Shown here: positions 22,720 through 34,423 of the stretch, one piece after another | How the letters are laid out: each line of letters opens with the position of its first letter | Position numbering within the stretch: position 1 is the first letter of the stretch | NCBI GenBank assembly: GCA_001692895.1 | Contig: KV748237.1 | Coordinates: 744,001 to 808,000, forward strand | Reading direction: 5' to 3' | Length of the DNA: 64,000 bases | From: Cenococcum geophilum 1.58 | Taxonomy: Eukaryota > Ascomycota > Dothideomycetes > Gloniales > Gloniaceae | Translations under genes and position numbers: made by a program | Notes under the pieces: generated by a model | Told to the model about the DNA's origin: nothing | Databases searched by the model: none | The model's input: the letters and a program-made list of their open reading frames with translations, nothing else

Positions 22720-24749
22720 TCTTTATAAAAATATAAATAAGGTAAGGGGATTTTAGAACATTCTATCATTAAATGCTACCTTGTTTTTATTTAAAGCGTT
22801 TTAGTGTAGACAACGGCTAGGGTTTTAGTTATAGGGGGAAATTAAACTAAGCCAACTTGCTATATTTTTACACTATAACAGAATATTCTATTAAACTTTC
22901 CGCTATTAGGCAGTTTACTACCGTATTGCTTACTATTAATTTCTATTGCCTGCACCTACCTTATATATATAAGGTCCCTCCCTAAATGGCGTAAAACCCC
23001 CCGTTGTTACGGCACTAACAGAACTTAGCAGAACTTCACACTAGCAAGTTGCTATAGATTGCCGCATATTGCGGTCACGTAACGCGAAGATATTATAAAA
23101 CATTAAGCGGCGCTGCTCTTCTTCTCCTTTCCTTTCCCTAGCTTTAGATTCTCGTTTATAGACAATCCAATCATATAGGCTTGCGCGTCCCTCTTACCGT
23201 GCTCGTGCCTCGATTAACTAAGTCGCTAACACCCATACCGTAATAAATCCATTATTTACGCATCTTAACTCTCTCCCCCGCGATTCTATCAAGTTATAAT
23301 TATAGTAATAGTATTCTCTAGATATTTCCCTTTAGGAAACCAGTATACAGCCTAAAAAATACAATGCTTTTAATTATGCTGTTAGTTATTCTTTTTAAAG
23401 TGTTATAGCTTAAACAAATACCTTTAAACTAAAGCTTAAACGAATACTGTATTACGAAAATACTAAGCTAAGGAGAAGGAAAAGGGGTCGCTAGGACCGA
23501 TGTAAACAAATATATAGGTTAACAGAATTTGGCAGAATTTGGCAGGTAATGTGCAATAGCGCCGTTATACAAAGCATCTAAAATTGCGTTAGCTTTACAC
23601 CCCTACTAAACCACAACTCTTTACAAAATTTTAAGCTTCGGAGTATTTAATTAATAGAACTATTACAGTCCTAAGCTTTTAAAGACACTTAGCTCTTAAA
23701 AATATACATTCTGGATTTATCCGTAAGAAGGGGCCTATAGGGTGTCTTAGCATAAGAATTTAGCGCGCTTACGTAGTGTAGTATTAGATACTTAGCTAGC
23801 CGTATTGTTTTCTACGCTATACCAAACAGGCTCCCAGGTGTGGCGCTCTTCTAGAAACGTCTTTGAAAGGTTATATACTAGCTATTTTTAGCAGCCGAGC
23901 GTTGCCAGCTGTCTCTTATACCGGCTTAGCGGCTGCCTTTAGTGCCTTTTTTATTACTATAGTTGTAGACCTAAATATGTGGCGCACTCTCTGCAAACTA
24001 GCTAGTTTAAAAGAGGGACCTACTATAAGCAAAGCCTGGCGACGCGAATACCACCCTCCTTTATATTCGTCTTTATTGCGGAGTTTATTATATTAATAAA
24101 GCGTTCGCGATCTCTTAGGTCGCATATTTAGCGGTTTTTTATCTTCCTACGGGCGTAGTTGCCTTATCGCTGTAGGGTATTCTAACCGGTGTTTATGCCT
24201 TATTAGCAGTAGGGAATGAATTAACGCTTAACTTTCACATGCTATCTTGTTACATTTAATGCGATTTTGACTTCAATTAAATATAGTGTTAAGGTTATGT
24301 GATTTAAGCCCTTCCAACTCGCTTCCTAAGTAACGGTTATTTAAAACTCTTGTGTAAGGCCAAGCTTATTATTACCATCACCGTCATAGACTACGTCCGC
24401 GCCTGGGTCAATGCCACCCTATTATCTTTAGAGAACTTTGAAGAACCTATATATCAAATTTCCCCTTAATCTTATCTTAAACGAATACGTCACTCTCTAA
24501 ACTCCTATTAATAAGTCCGCCCTAGACCTGACCCGTCGTCGTAATTATCCGCAGTTAACTCTTTTGAGATAAACTCTATCACTAACGCCTCTTCTATTAC
24601 TTTACTTGACTTAAGGAGAAAATTAAAAGCAATGGGTCCGTTAATAAAGCGTAAAGGCTTATAAAGTCCCGAGCAAATCTAGCGCGTCTTACTTAAATAA
24701 GGGAGACCTCCTATTTGTATCTGATAACCAGATGGCATAAGTTAGATTG
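22720..24749. other. RIP-mutated spacer
   Basis: The LPMO-like frame may continue for another 150 bp. A 77-codon open frame at 23863-24096 is hydrophobic then basic and has no recognisable domain. The short repeat shared with 16.7 kb lies at 23460-23550. Nothing else was identified. Confidence 0.35.
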
Positions 24750-25774
24750 TTCCGTTATAGAAACTTTAAGGTATACTTTCCGAAAACTTTTCTGATGAAT
24801 TTGTTCTAATATACTTTAAGGTACACTGCTATAGGCCTTTCTTTTACTCTAATGTACTAAAAGCTAACCGGCGTCTAGTCTAGCGCCGCCTCCGCCAAGC
24901 TAACCCTATAGCTTTTAAAAACGATATTTGCTCCTATATGTTCGACTAATTAGATAAAACATAATTGGGTTAGGCAGAAATAGATAGGCTAGAGTTTCTC
25001 TAGAGTTGCGTGCAATGTATTTATATAAGGGTGAAACGATGTAACGATAATAATAAAGACGAGAATGCTTAGGTAAGAGTTGTCTAGGATGCCCTAGAGG
25101 CGGTAGTTGAGGAGGATAATATTACTTCCCTAGAAATTAATAGCGTGTGAGTTTTACTACCGTTATTTAGTCTTTAATCCATATTGCTAACGTCCAAGCT
25201 ATATAGTTAATCTCAGAATATCCATTCCGATTTCCTATCTATAGGCACTTCTGGGCTAACTATATTAAAAAAGGCGGACTTTATAATTGCATTTAACTAA
25301 GACGACAATGACGACGTTCGCAGAGTCTACGAGAATTTCAGGTATAATAATAATGGTGCCATACTTAGCCTAATGACGGACGCATATACTTCTGGGGTTG
25401 CTCTTATATATACTATAGAGCTAAAGGAGGCCAGAGGGAAAGCTATAGAGGCTAAGATATAGCTTGTAGTCTACTATACAGCTATACTATAGAAAATTCA
25501 GGAACTGATTAATATAAGACAAAGAATACCGATAAATAAAGAGAAGGTTAAGAAGCTGGTGCCATTAGTAGTAGGATGGACTATTATTGGGCATAAATGG
25601 TTATTATATATTTCCAGCTTGTTGCCTAACAATAGTATTATACGCTATACCTCCTCTCTCTCTTTAGAATCTCCTTACTTTTAGCTAATGCTTTATTTAT
25701 TAGATGTGCTAGGGTCCCTTTAATGGGTTGCAGGCTAGTATATCCACCCACTACAGTATACTCCTCCTTCTTAA
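24750..25774 (+). pseudogene. RIP-mutated PD-(D/E)XK nuclease-like protein
   Basis: Two adjoining plus-strand frames (24750-25080, then 25085-25774, offset by one base) give a long relic with TAG/TAA stops and one TGA. The C-terminal part has K-K-A-D-F, then L-M-T-D-A-Y-T-S-G-V-A-L, then I-E-L-K-E, an amphipathic helix with a Y-x-A-x-L, and V-G-W-T-I-I-G-H-K-W. That order matches the fungal PD-(D/E)XK nuclease-like family, in which the D and the E-x-K provide the metal site. The family is common in plant-associated and accessory regions of Pezizomycotina. The substrate is unknown. The frame change at about 25080 may be an indel or a lost intron. Confidence 0.6.
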
Positions 25775-26329
25775 CTTGTTGAAACGTGTTGCTATTATGG
25801 CTTCTAGTAAGCTATAGCCTATAATGCGAGAGATACTTAATGGGGATAAGGTTTGGGGATGGAGATATTATTTTAAAGAGCTAGACAACAATAAGATATA
25901 AATTAAAGGGAGGAATATAATTGACGACCGTTATAAATATTGTGAAAAGTCTTTACCTGCATCTTCTATTTCCATATAACTTGTAATATCGGACTTTTAT
26001 ACTTTAGCACTTTGTAAACATCTGCCTTACCTTTATATAAATGTATTTAACTCTATCGAAGCAAAGTCTTGCCACCGCAGTTCTTTTTTAAACTACTATA
26101 TATTCTATTCCAAGTTTACCCACAATTACTAAAAGGATAGATCTTTTGGTGCCTGCTATACCGAATTAGCTGTGTTGCCGCGTATATATAGCTTTAAGCC
26201 GCTATAGGTTGCATAACCTTTCTAACTCCTTTAATGGCGGCGGTGGGTTCTTACTTTTGGAAAGACGGGAGATAGATAGCCTAGACTAGTTTAACAAATG
26301 ACTATACATTAACCTATGGTGTAATAGAA
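25775..26329. other. RIP-mutated spacer
   Basis: No frame longer than about 40 codons without stops and no recognisable motif on either strand. Confidence 0.35.
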
Positions 26330-27004
26330 AAATTAATTTACTAAGCTACTGTTTTATTTTGCCTAACTAATAAACCTTACTTTCCAGTTCTTTAAGGATG
26401 GCGGACTAAGTGTCTTTAATAAGCCCTTTATATTCCTCGAGGCATTCTCTAGTAAACGTAATATTGCCTACAGACCTGTGTTAGTATTAGCTCTAGTCTA
26501 TATAAGTACGCCTTTAATATACAACGCAACATCTATTATCTTTATTACGATGGTAGATGTGTATATTTTTAAAGTACGTATAAAGCTAAAGATATCCTAG
26601 CCTATATACTTGAATGTAGCCCAGTTATAAGCACCTAATTGAGCCGCCTAACTGATCTGTTTATTAAGCTCTTTACAACACTTACTATAACTTTGTAGAG
26701 GGAGCTCTAGTGCTGTAAATTTGGCATTTATTGTGGTTAATATCTAGGCAAGCTTTTCCAATGCCGTGTTGAGGGCTTTAAGCGGTTCTATAAGTTTAGG
26801 TATAGGGCTTTAGCTTAGAAGGCCTCTAGCTATAAGATATAGCGATCGACTTAACTAAAGAGTAGATGTTACTAGGTCCGCTAGATTAGAAGTATTTTTT
26901 ATTAAACCTGTTATTTTATCGCTTGTTATATTAAGATAGGGTATAACTTGCTAGATTTACCGCGTTAAGCTATATATATAAAGCACGCTCTTATTTTTGG
27001 TCAT
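26330..27004 (-). pseudogene. RIP-mutated fungal NLR/STAND N-terminal domain
   Basis: On the minus strand an ATG at 27002-27004 opens a frame of about 225 codons with TAG/TAA breaks. It is all-helical: Leu-rich helices, then C-C-K-E-L-N-K-Q-I, a stop at a likely Gln, W-A-T-F-K-Y-I-G, D-I-x-S-F-x-R-T-L and a Y-T-S-T-I helix. The order C-x-E-(F/L) ... W-x-x-x-K-Y-x-G-x-D-I-x-x-F resembles the helical fungal N-terminal domain found on STAND/NLR proteins and on azaphilone-cluster-L-like proteins. No NACHT or repeat domain was found downstream, so the gene is short or truncated. Fungal NLRs act in nonself recognition. Confidence 0.55.
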
Positions 27005-28494
27005 CGCATTGTTTAGGCCAGACTGCCGTAAGAATAAGTTATACTAGGTATAGAGATAGTAAGTATAGGAGCCATAAGGATAGCTAGCGGGGTTAAGTAG
27101 GGTTATGGTATAGATCTATACCTATTAAGAGCGAATAGGAATATATATATATAGCGTAAACAACATTCCATAGGCTAGATAATTAAAAGATAGACCCATT
27201 CTAAGAATGCTATGGCTGTAGTATAAATGGACCTTCTTTATATACTACCAAGTTGCGATAATAAATTAAGCAGCTCTAGGAAGCGATGCCGAAACACAAA
27301 GTAGTAGAAGAGTTATAGGTTATATGATTGTGTTTTTTAGGTATAGCTGCAGCGAAAACTTATTTAGTAGATTTGAAGTAAAAAATATATCGTAACCACC
27401 TATATGCTACACGAATAATTAAAAGCCCCTTTTATAGCCTATCCTAAGTTGGCCTAATCGGAAAGCCTACCGGGCGCTGCTCTATTATAGCTTAAGGCCG
27501 GCATATACTAAGGGTCTTACTACTCTTCATTATAAAAGGTTTTAAAGGTTATAAATTATGCCGACTTAAAACCTAAATTGGTACTCTTTACCAATATAAT
27601 ACCTTAGTAACAGTGAGGTGTAAGCCTAGGCATATAATTGCTATTACCTAAGTAATCTAGTTAGCTGTTCCCTTAATTTTAGTTATAAAGTGCCTTTTAT
27701 CATTCTTTAAAAAGATTGGAGGATGTTAGTATTGTAAAGCGACACTGTTCTTCTAACTTAGATAAATCGCTAGATAAACTAGCGTGGTTTAAATAGGCGT
27801 ATTTAAACAAGAGGATCCTCGCGTAAAACTATTATATAGTAGAGCATTATATAACTAGGCGCCCCTTATAGCTAGGCGTTCCCCTTTATTAATAGTTCTT
27901 TCAATCCACTCGCGAGTTTCTCAAGACTGCATAGATGTTGAAACCATTGTCCCGCGTTGTTTAAGTAGTACGTCTTGGCTTAATTGGCTGTAATCTAGAT
28001 TGATACTTTAAAACGCTTCGAGAACGAGGAGGAAAGGAAGGTCGTAAGCTGTAATGCTACGTTTTAATAGTTAAAGGAATGATAAATGCTATCGTACTAA
28101 GTTTAGACTTTCTCCGTAACTTTAGGGCTAGCATTACGAATAGGATTGTGGTAGTCTTAATAAGGGTTATCTAGGCTAGTGATAAAACGCCTAAGACTGG
28201 CGGCCGACAGCGGGAGGAAAAACTGCGAAAGTAGGATGCTTTGAGGCATTGTATAATAAATTTACTGTTACTAAAGTGAGAGACGTCTATAAGGAGATTG
28301 TTTACATAATTAGTGCATTTATAAATCTCCTAAGTTAGAGAGACAGCGCGTCTTCGAACTATAATATGGCAAGGTGGCTTTATTAAGCCACCTAGGGTTA
28401 GCTGCGCTGCGCCATACCCTTTAAGCTAAACTTTTAATTAACATATCCCTTACCCCGGCAGAGAGTTTTTATACTTACAATATTGGATCCTTAC
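27005..28494. other. RIP-mutated spacer
   Basis: Fragmentary frames occur on both strands and no domain was recognised. This stretch could hold the far end of the BTB relic (minus strand). Confidence 0.35.
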
Positions 28495-28775
28495 TCCTCC
28501 CCACTATTGTTATAGTCCTTTTTATATATAAATTAGATTATTCTCTTAACGGTGCCGAAATTAAACTCGTTAATACTTATAATGTTAGTCGCCGCCTCCT
28601 ACCCGTTAGTTAGTTCCTGGTTAGGGTCAATTCCACTAAACGTTTAGTTAGCTTTTACCTAAAAGTCTCTATTACAGGCGACTATAAGTACGGGAGATTG
28701 GGTGTATATGATCGCTTTATAAACTTTAAACTTTAGTCCTTGGTATATAAGTTTTAAGTCGCTATTTCTCGCTGT
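28495..28775 (-). pseudogene. RIP-mutated BTB/POZ domain
   Basis: The minus-strand frame reads S-D-L-K-L-I-Y, G-L-K-F-K-V-Y-K-A-I-I-Y, S-P-V-L, then A-C-N-R-D-F followed by a stop. Downstream it has a helix and T-V-K-R-I-I-(stop)-F-I-Y-K-K-D-Y. This is the BTB/POZ core order: S-D-x-x-(h), F-x-V-H-K, C-x-x-S, F, then V-x-x-(h)-L-x-Y-x-Y-x-x-x-Y. The conserved His of V-H-K is now Tyr, the change expected from CAC to TAC. BTB domains mediate dimerisation and often recruit Cullin-3. Only the domain was recognised; gene limits are unknown. Confidence 0.65.
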
Positions 28776-29665
28776 CTATAAGCTGCGCTAAGCTAAGTGG
28801 AATACTTTTAGATAATATGTTTTGTTGGTTTTCTTTCTTAGTCCTAGTTTCGACTGCGTCTTAAGCAATATTTAAGGGAGTAATTTAGGTCCATTCCTTC
28901 TCTTAAATATAGGTGACTGAATTAAAGAGAGAAGCTCGGAGAGGGATTGTAGATTAAGTAATTACTCCAATTATATATAGCTGGAAGGGTATTAACCTGC
29001 TTTTGTTTAAGTGGCTCTAATAAAAGAAATGCAGATATAGAGTGATTTCTATTACGTTTAGAGATCCTTTAGGGTCTATAGTTCTTTTGCCACCCTCTAT
29101 TGCCCTCTATAAGGAATAGGCTTAGAGAATTAGGTATAATACGTAACGGCCTAAGGAACTTAGCAAATATAACCTAGTAAGGCCCTTTAAAACAATACGG
29201 CCTAAATTAAAGAGCGGAGTCTAGTCTAGGAATAAGTTATGTCTTATAGAATGCGCTAGAAATAATCCTAAGCAGGGCCTAAACTAGACCTACGTAACTC
29301 TTAAGCACGGGAACCCGGAAGTCGGCTATACTTACCTAGTTATAATTTAGTGACGTTTCGGCCAAGCCTACTGCCTTAGGTACCGCTAAATTTCGGTTGC
29401 TAATAGGGTCGCTAAAGAGATTAAATTAAAAGTGTGGCGAAGTATAAGAACGAAAGGGGTTCCATTTTAAGTTAATAACGCATTCTTAGTTACACTATTT
29501 TTAGCTCTTCTATAATTATAACATTCACTTATAACATTGGCTTTAATCTTATAGGCCTAAGTACTTAGAGACTATTGTTTAGTCTTGCTACCTAGTATAG
29601 CTATATTGGATATTACTTAAGAATAAATAGACTTTTCTATACTGCCACCAGACTCGAAACCCATT
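28776..29665. other. RIP-mutated spacer between two relics
   Basis: This probably contains the 5' part of the BTB relic (minus) and the promoter of the kinase relic (plus). No further domain was recognised. Confidence 0.35.
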
Positions 29666-30451
29666 AATAATACCCGTTTTCGCCGCTTTCTCATTCTCTT
29701 CGCGATTAAGCTACTAAAGCGTTTCTATTAACGTAACGGAACTGTTCTCGTGCTCTCTTCTAACATCTGCGTTAAATATAGCCCTTTTTAATACCTTTCT
29801 AAAGTACGTACTATGCAATTCCTGACCTAGAATACTTTAATTCCGGTTCTAAAAGTTCTCTGCTCTTTTACGCATAAAGATTAGACTTATATTATAATGG
29901 AGAGGATTTATAGAGAAATAGTAGAACATAGGTGGGTAGTATAGAGCTCCGAGTTAAAGGTAAAGATCCTCTCCTAAGTTAAAGATATGGTCTAAGAGAT
30001 GCGAAAAATACCTCCTTAAGGTATGGATGTTGCAAATGTTAACGGCGGGCCTCTAAACGATTGCCGGCTCCTAGGTCCCTCCTTACAGTATAGACCCTTT
30101 AAATATATTTAAGATTTTTACAAGTATTTATAATAAGGGCTAGAGTTTAATCCGAAATTCGAACTAGAGCTAAGACAGCTTATAGCTAAACATAATAGGC
30201 CCTGGCTTCCGCCTGTTTTTATATACGGTAATTTAAGCAGCTTAAATATTCTTGTATATGGAGATAAAGTTATTAGAATCGTTAATTAGGAGACCGCTGG
30301 GTGGTTCCTACCGTACTAGAAGTACACTATGGCATATTAGGTCAATCTATAAAACTCCTTTTAGCGAGACGAGGTCGATAAATTTCTTAATCCTATACCC
30401 GAGGAACTAGCTATAGAGAAAATTTGTTAGCAATATTTCGGAGATTTCTAA
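29666..30451 (+). pseudogene. RIP-mutated aminoglycoside-phosphotransferase-like kinase
   Basis: A plus-strand frame of 262 codons ends at TAA 30449. In order it shows C-V-K-Y-S-P-F, E/K-x-R-T-M-(Q)-F-L, I-P-V-x-K-V-L, Y-I-I-M-E-R-I, M-R-K-I-P-P, then F-I-Y-G-N-L-S-S-L-N-I-L-V and I-V-N-(stop)-E-T-A-G-W. These correspond to the APH/choline-kinase family: ATP-binding lysine region, hinge M-E-R, catalytic H-G-D-x4-N and metal-binding I-D-W-E. The catalytic His is now Tyr, the catalytic Asp is now Asn, the metal-binding Asp is now Asn and the Trp is a stop; each is a single C-to-T or G-to-A change. The family name is firm, the substrate is unknown. Confidence 0.75.
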
Positions 30452-31426
30452 ATGCTCTACTTTTAAAGGACCTCTTTCTCTTTTCCTAGGGTGAATAAGG
30501 ATGAATTCTAATAATCTTATTATAATAAATATTTAGGGAATTGTCTCTATGCCGTCTATTAAGTTATAAGTCGGGGTCTTGTTTATATCAAAGTTGCCCT
30601 AACTATTGAAATGATGCTGATCCTTCTTTCTCTAATAATACGTCATTGCCCTATCTCGTACTTAATTTTACTCTATTACGCTAGTGCCTAAGGCTTTTCT
30701 ATTAACTTTTAGCCCCTTAAGTGCCTCTTTTATCTATATTACATAATTCTAACCTAAATCTCCTTATTTAATAGGGTTGTTACATAATATATTTATAAGC
30801 CGATCCCTATCCTCTACTTTACCAATTATAATACGGATAAGCAGCATACTAGTTGGAGTAAGAGAGGTATTACGCTCTTTATAGTACCACTCTGTTTCCC
30901 CAGTCTATGTCAGCCTTTCCTTTATATAATATTGTGTGCCTATTCCGCCTTCAGCTTTAGTTTTTAGCCTAATTAGTAGAGCCTAGTAATACCTAGTTAT
31001 TAATATAGTGTTAGCTATAATATAATACCGCTATAAAATGGCCTTTAATCCTACCTTTACGCTTACTTATATTACACCTAAGAGGAGTAAGGGCTCTGGC
31101 GTTACTTACTTGTCTTCTCTATTTGGTATAGTAGGATTACCGCTATAAGCGTAAAGGGCGACGTAAAGACGATCCTTATTAGAAGGCATTATGTTATATT
31201 TATAGAATATTATCTAAAGTAGTTAAGCCGCTGCCTTGCTTTAATGTTTACTAGCTAATATAGGGTAAAGTATCTATAAGTAGATAAGATATAATACAGG
31301 ATTAGCGCAGACCGGTACTAAAAGTTAAGGACTTAGCCAATAAAGAAGTAAGCCTTGGCAAAAAGGCAATAAGATAGTTTAGTTAGGGTATTTTGCTCCC
31401 TAGTATAAGGTAACAGCGAACTATTA
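30452..31426. other. RIP-mutated spacer
   Basis: No gene was recognised. Confidence 0.35.
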
Positions 31427-31909
31427 CAGTAATATACACGATCAGCTTCCACCCCCCCTCTAAAAAAAAATATTATTTCGCTTCGGTACGCGGGCTCGCT
31501 AGCAATCGTAGCAAATGCCTATACTTAGCTGTAAGAACTTTACTTCTAGCAGACTTCGCAATCGGCCTTCCTCTATAGTATCGTGATCTTTGTTAAATAT
31601 CATAAGGTTTCCACCAGTACAATATTACTAAATTTTATCGGCAATTGTAGGAATAACTTTGTATTCGCGTTTTGGCGGCATAGCGGGGGGGCGCGCAGTT
31701 AAAGGGGAGGGGAGGGCGCGTACGTCCTTAGTTTGGTTCTTCTGGCCAACTAAGGCGATTCTTTAGGGCAATTAAAAAGGTCCTTACGTGCAGGCACATG
31801 CGTTCGCTACAATTACTATATACAGTTGGTGGCGATTTAGCGAGCCCGCGTACCGAAGCGAAATAATTTTTTTTTTTAGAGGGGTGGAAGCTAGTCGTGC
31901 ATATTACTG
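31427..31909. mobile_element. 483-bp pogo/Fot1-type MITE
   Basis: Inverted termini of about 75 bp start CAGTAATATACACGA on the left and, read on the other strand, CAGTAATATGCACGA on the right. Both continue with AGCTTCCACCCC, an A-run and TTATTTCGCTTCGGTACGCG. The element is bordered by TA on both sides (31425-31426 and 31910-31911), the target duplication of Tc1/mariner-pogo elements. The length and the lack of a frame show it is non-autonomous. Some CpA survives in the middle, so it is less mutated than the surrounding DNA. Confidence 0.8.
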
Positions 31910-34423
31910 TACTCTAAGTATACGTTATAGTATAATATAAAATTAAGGATATTTGCTATATAAGCGCACGGTATCTAAGCTATAATGCGATATTATTATC
32001 TCTTTAGCTACTTCCGTCAAAGTCTTATATAATAGCTCTTTTGCTACTATAGTGCTTATTACTTTACTTAAAGACAGCCCTTAAAAATCCCCTAAATGCC
32101 CTTGTTCCGTATGCTGCTTAGCTCGCTTCTTAGCTTAGTAAGCCTTTTGCCTTAACTTCTTCTATTTTTATCTCTAATTGTATGTTTACTAAGAGCACCT
32201 GGCTTGCGTATAAGCACTCTATAGCTTAGGCTGTATTGGGTTTTGGCTCTATATTTATAGCGGTGCGGTCGCTTTCTTTTTAGTTAGAATTAGAAACACT
32301 ATCTATTATATTTAAACCCTCTACTTCCTTAAACGCCTTATTATACTCTAGGTTGCTCGCTTCTGACTTAGACGCGGAGTTTAACGGACTTTCGCCTGCG
32401 TTTATGGCAATATTTAGGTGGTTAGGGCTAACAAAATTCATTAGAACTGTGTCGCCTTGGCTAGGCCGAGTGTTACGTTCCTTTTAGCGTCTTTAATATG
32501 GTAAAACCGCGGCTTATTAGGGGATAAATGGTAGAGGTAAAGGTAAGGGGGTAGTCTTTAGCTTAATAGGTTAAAGACCAGGGGAGTGACGAAGTGTATT
32601 ATTAGAGTCGTAGTATAAGCTAGACATAGAAGGATATAGAAACGTAAAATGTAGTTAGTTAGGAGGTATAAGTAGGAGAGGGGATCTTAGGAGTATTCGC
32701 TTATTGAAATCGGCTTATTATTCGCTTAGGTGTAAACGTTTTATCTCCTTTACAAAGTGGATCGTGGCTTTGACCGCGCTAATGTCTAGGAAACGCTACC
32801 TCGATAAGGGTATAGCCGGTACAGGTCGGCTACTTCCCTATTTATAGTGGCAATATCTAGTTAAGTCTGCTTTAATTACCGTTACATATCGCTTATAACC
32901 ACACTTATATAACCTAAAAAGTATTTATCTAGCCCGCTATTATTATATAACGCTAGTGTTATAATAACTTAAGCGGTAGGGATTCTCCTTAAGTAGCGGC
33001 AATAAGATAAACCTAATATTAGACGTTATTGTCTAGGCACCTATTTCGCACCTATTTAGGGGTTTGTGTATATATATATGTTAATTGGAAGTCCGTACGC
33101 AGATTTTAGGTAAGGAAAACTTATATAAAGATTAATCTATAAAGAAAATGAGGCTATATATACACGGTAGTTCTATAGCAAAGGAACACTGTTTCACGTA
33201 ATAAGAACGATCTCCGTAACTTAAGCATAATAGTAATAATGTAATTATAATTTTTAGGTAGGAGAGGTCTTTAACGTTTATAAATAGCTATAGTATAAAG
33301 TATATGCAGAACTGTAGCAAATATTAATATATGTGAAGAGATTGAGTTACTAAAAGTTAAAGTACCCCTTATATGTCCCGGCTTAGTGTATCTCGCTTTG
33401 TAGTAGGGGATGTTAATAAGTATAATATTAGTAAGATTAGGGGCCGGTCTGCTAGGTTTAAGGCAATTTAGTAATATAAATTATAGCTACTAAAGCGGAT
33501 CCCTATTAGGCCTACACGGACTACGCCTTATATATATATAGGGAGAAAACTCCGTCTGAGAAAACCCCGTATTCCATCTCTTCGCTATTAGGCCCCACCT
33601 ATATGGTACCTATAGGTTGCCTGTCCTCTATATCCTTACCTTTAGTCTCTTTAGGGACTGCTGCTGCCTATAGACGCGCTAGTATTTTAAATTTTTGCTC
33701 TACTACTATAATGCTCTTAAGGGGCGCCTGTCGCCATCCGCCCCCTTACCTTTTACCGCTATTCTTTCTGGCTAGAAGGTATATAAATGAGGGCTAATTG
33801 AGACGCCTTTTGGTATTGGGGGCCTTCGCAGCCTTTTAAGAGGCGCTGATTTAGTAAGTGTTCCCTTTAACGGGTTCTTTTTAGCCGTGCTAGGGCTGAA
33901 GTCTAATAATGTCTTTTGGGCTGGCGAATGACGACGCTATTATGCGAATAGTTAGCTTTATATATAAGAGGGTAAGAAAGTATATTACCACTTCTTCTAT
34001 AGGAGGAGGCCAGGAGGTATATAGCATGGAAGTATATATATAGTATTTACCCTGCCTATAAATAAGAACATATATATTCGCACTATACTACGCGCCAATT
34101 TTATAGGCTCTCTAAAGGAAATTGTTCTAATGTTTACGGAACAATTCCTAGACTACTCTTTTCTTTTCGTCTGCTATAATTTTTGGGGTTAATGCTAGGA
34201 TTAGGTACTTGCTTTTTTATAAATTTTTGCCTACCTAGCCTAGGACGGCTTTATACTCTATACCTAGGTATAAGCTAAGGAAACTAGATACTGCTGCCCT
34301 TAGGAAATTGCGGGCATTATCTCTTATACTTTACTGCCTTTAGATTTAGCTTATAATGTCTTTAATGCTATATTAAGTAATGCTATATTTAAGTTCTACT
34401 CCGCGCCGCGTAAAGGTGAAAAA
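31910..34423. other. RIP-mutated spacer with weak minus-strand relic
   Basis: The minus strand from about 32455 to 32110 keeps one frame with few stops (Asn/Ser/Glu-rich, then helical), possibly an old gene. A 64-codon plus-strand frame at 33603-33797 shows no domain. Nothing else is supported. Confidence 0.35.
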
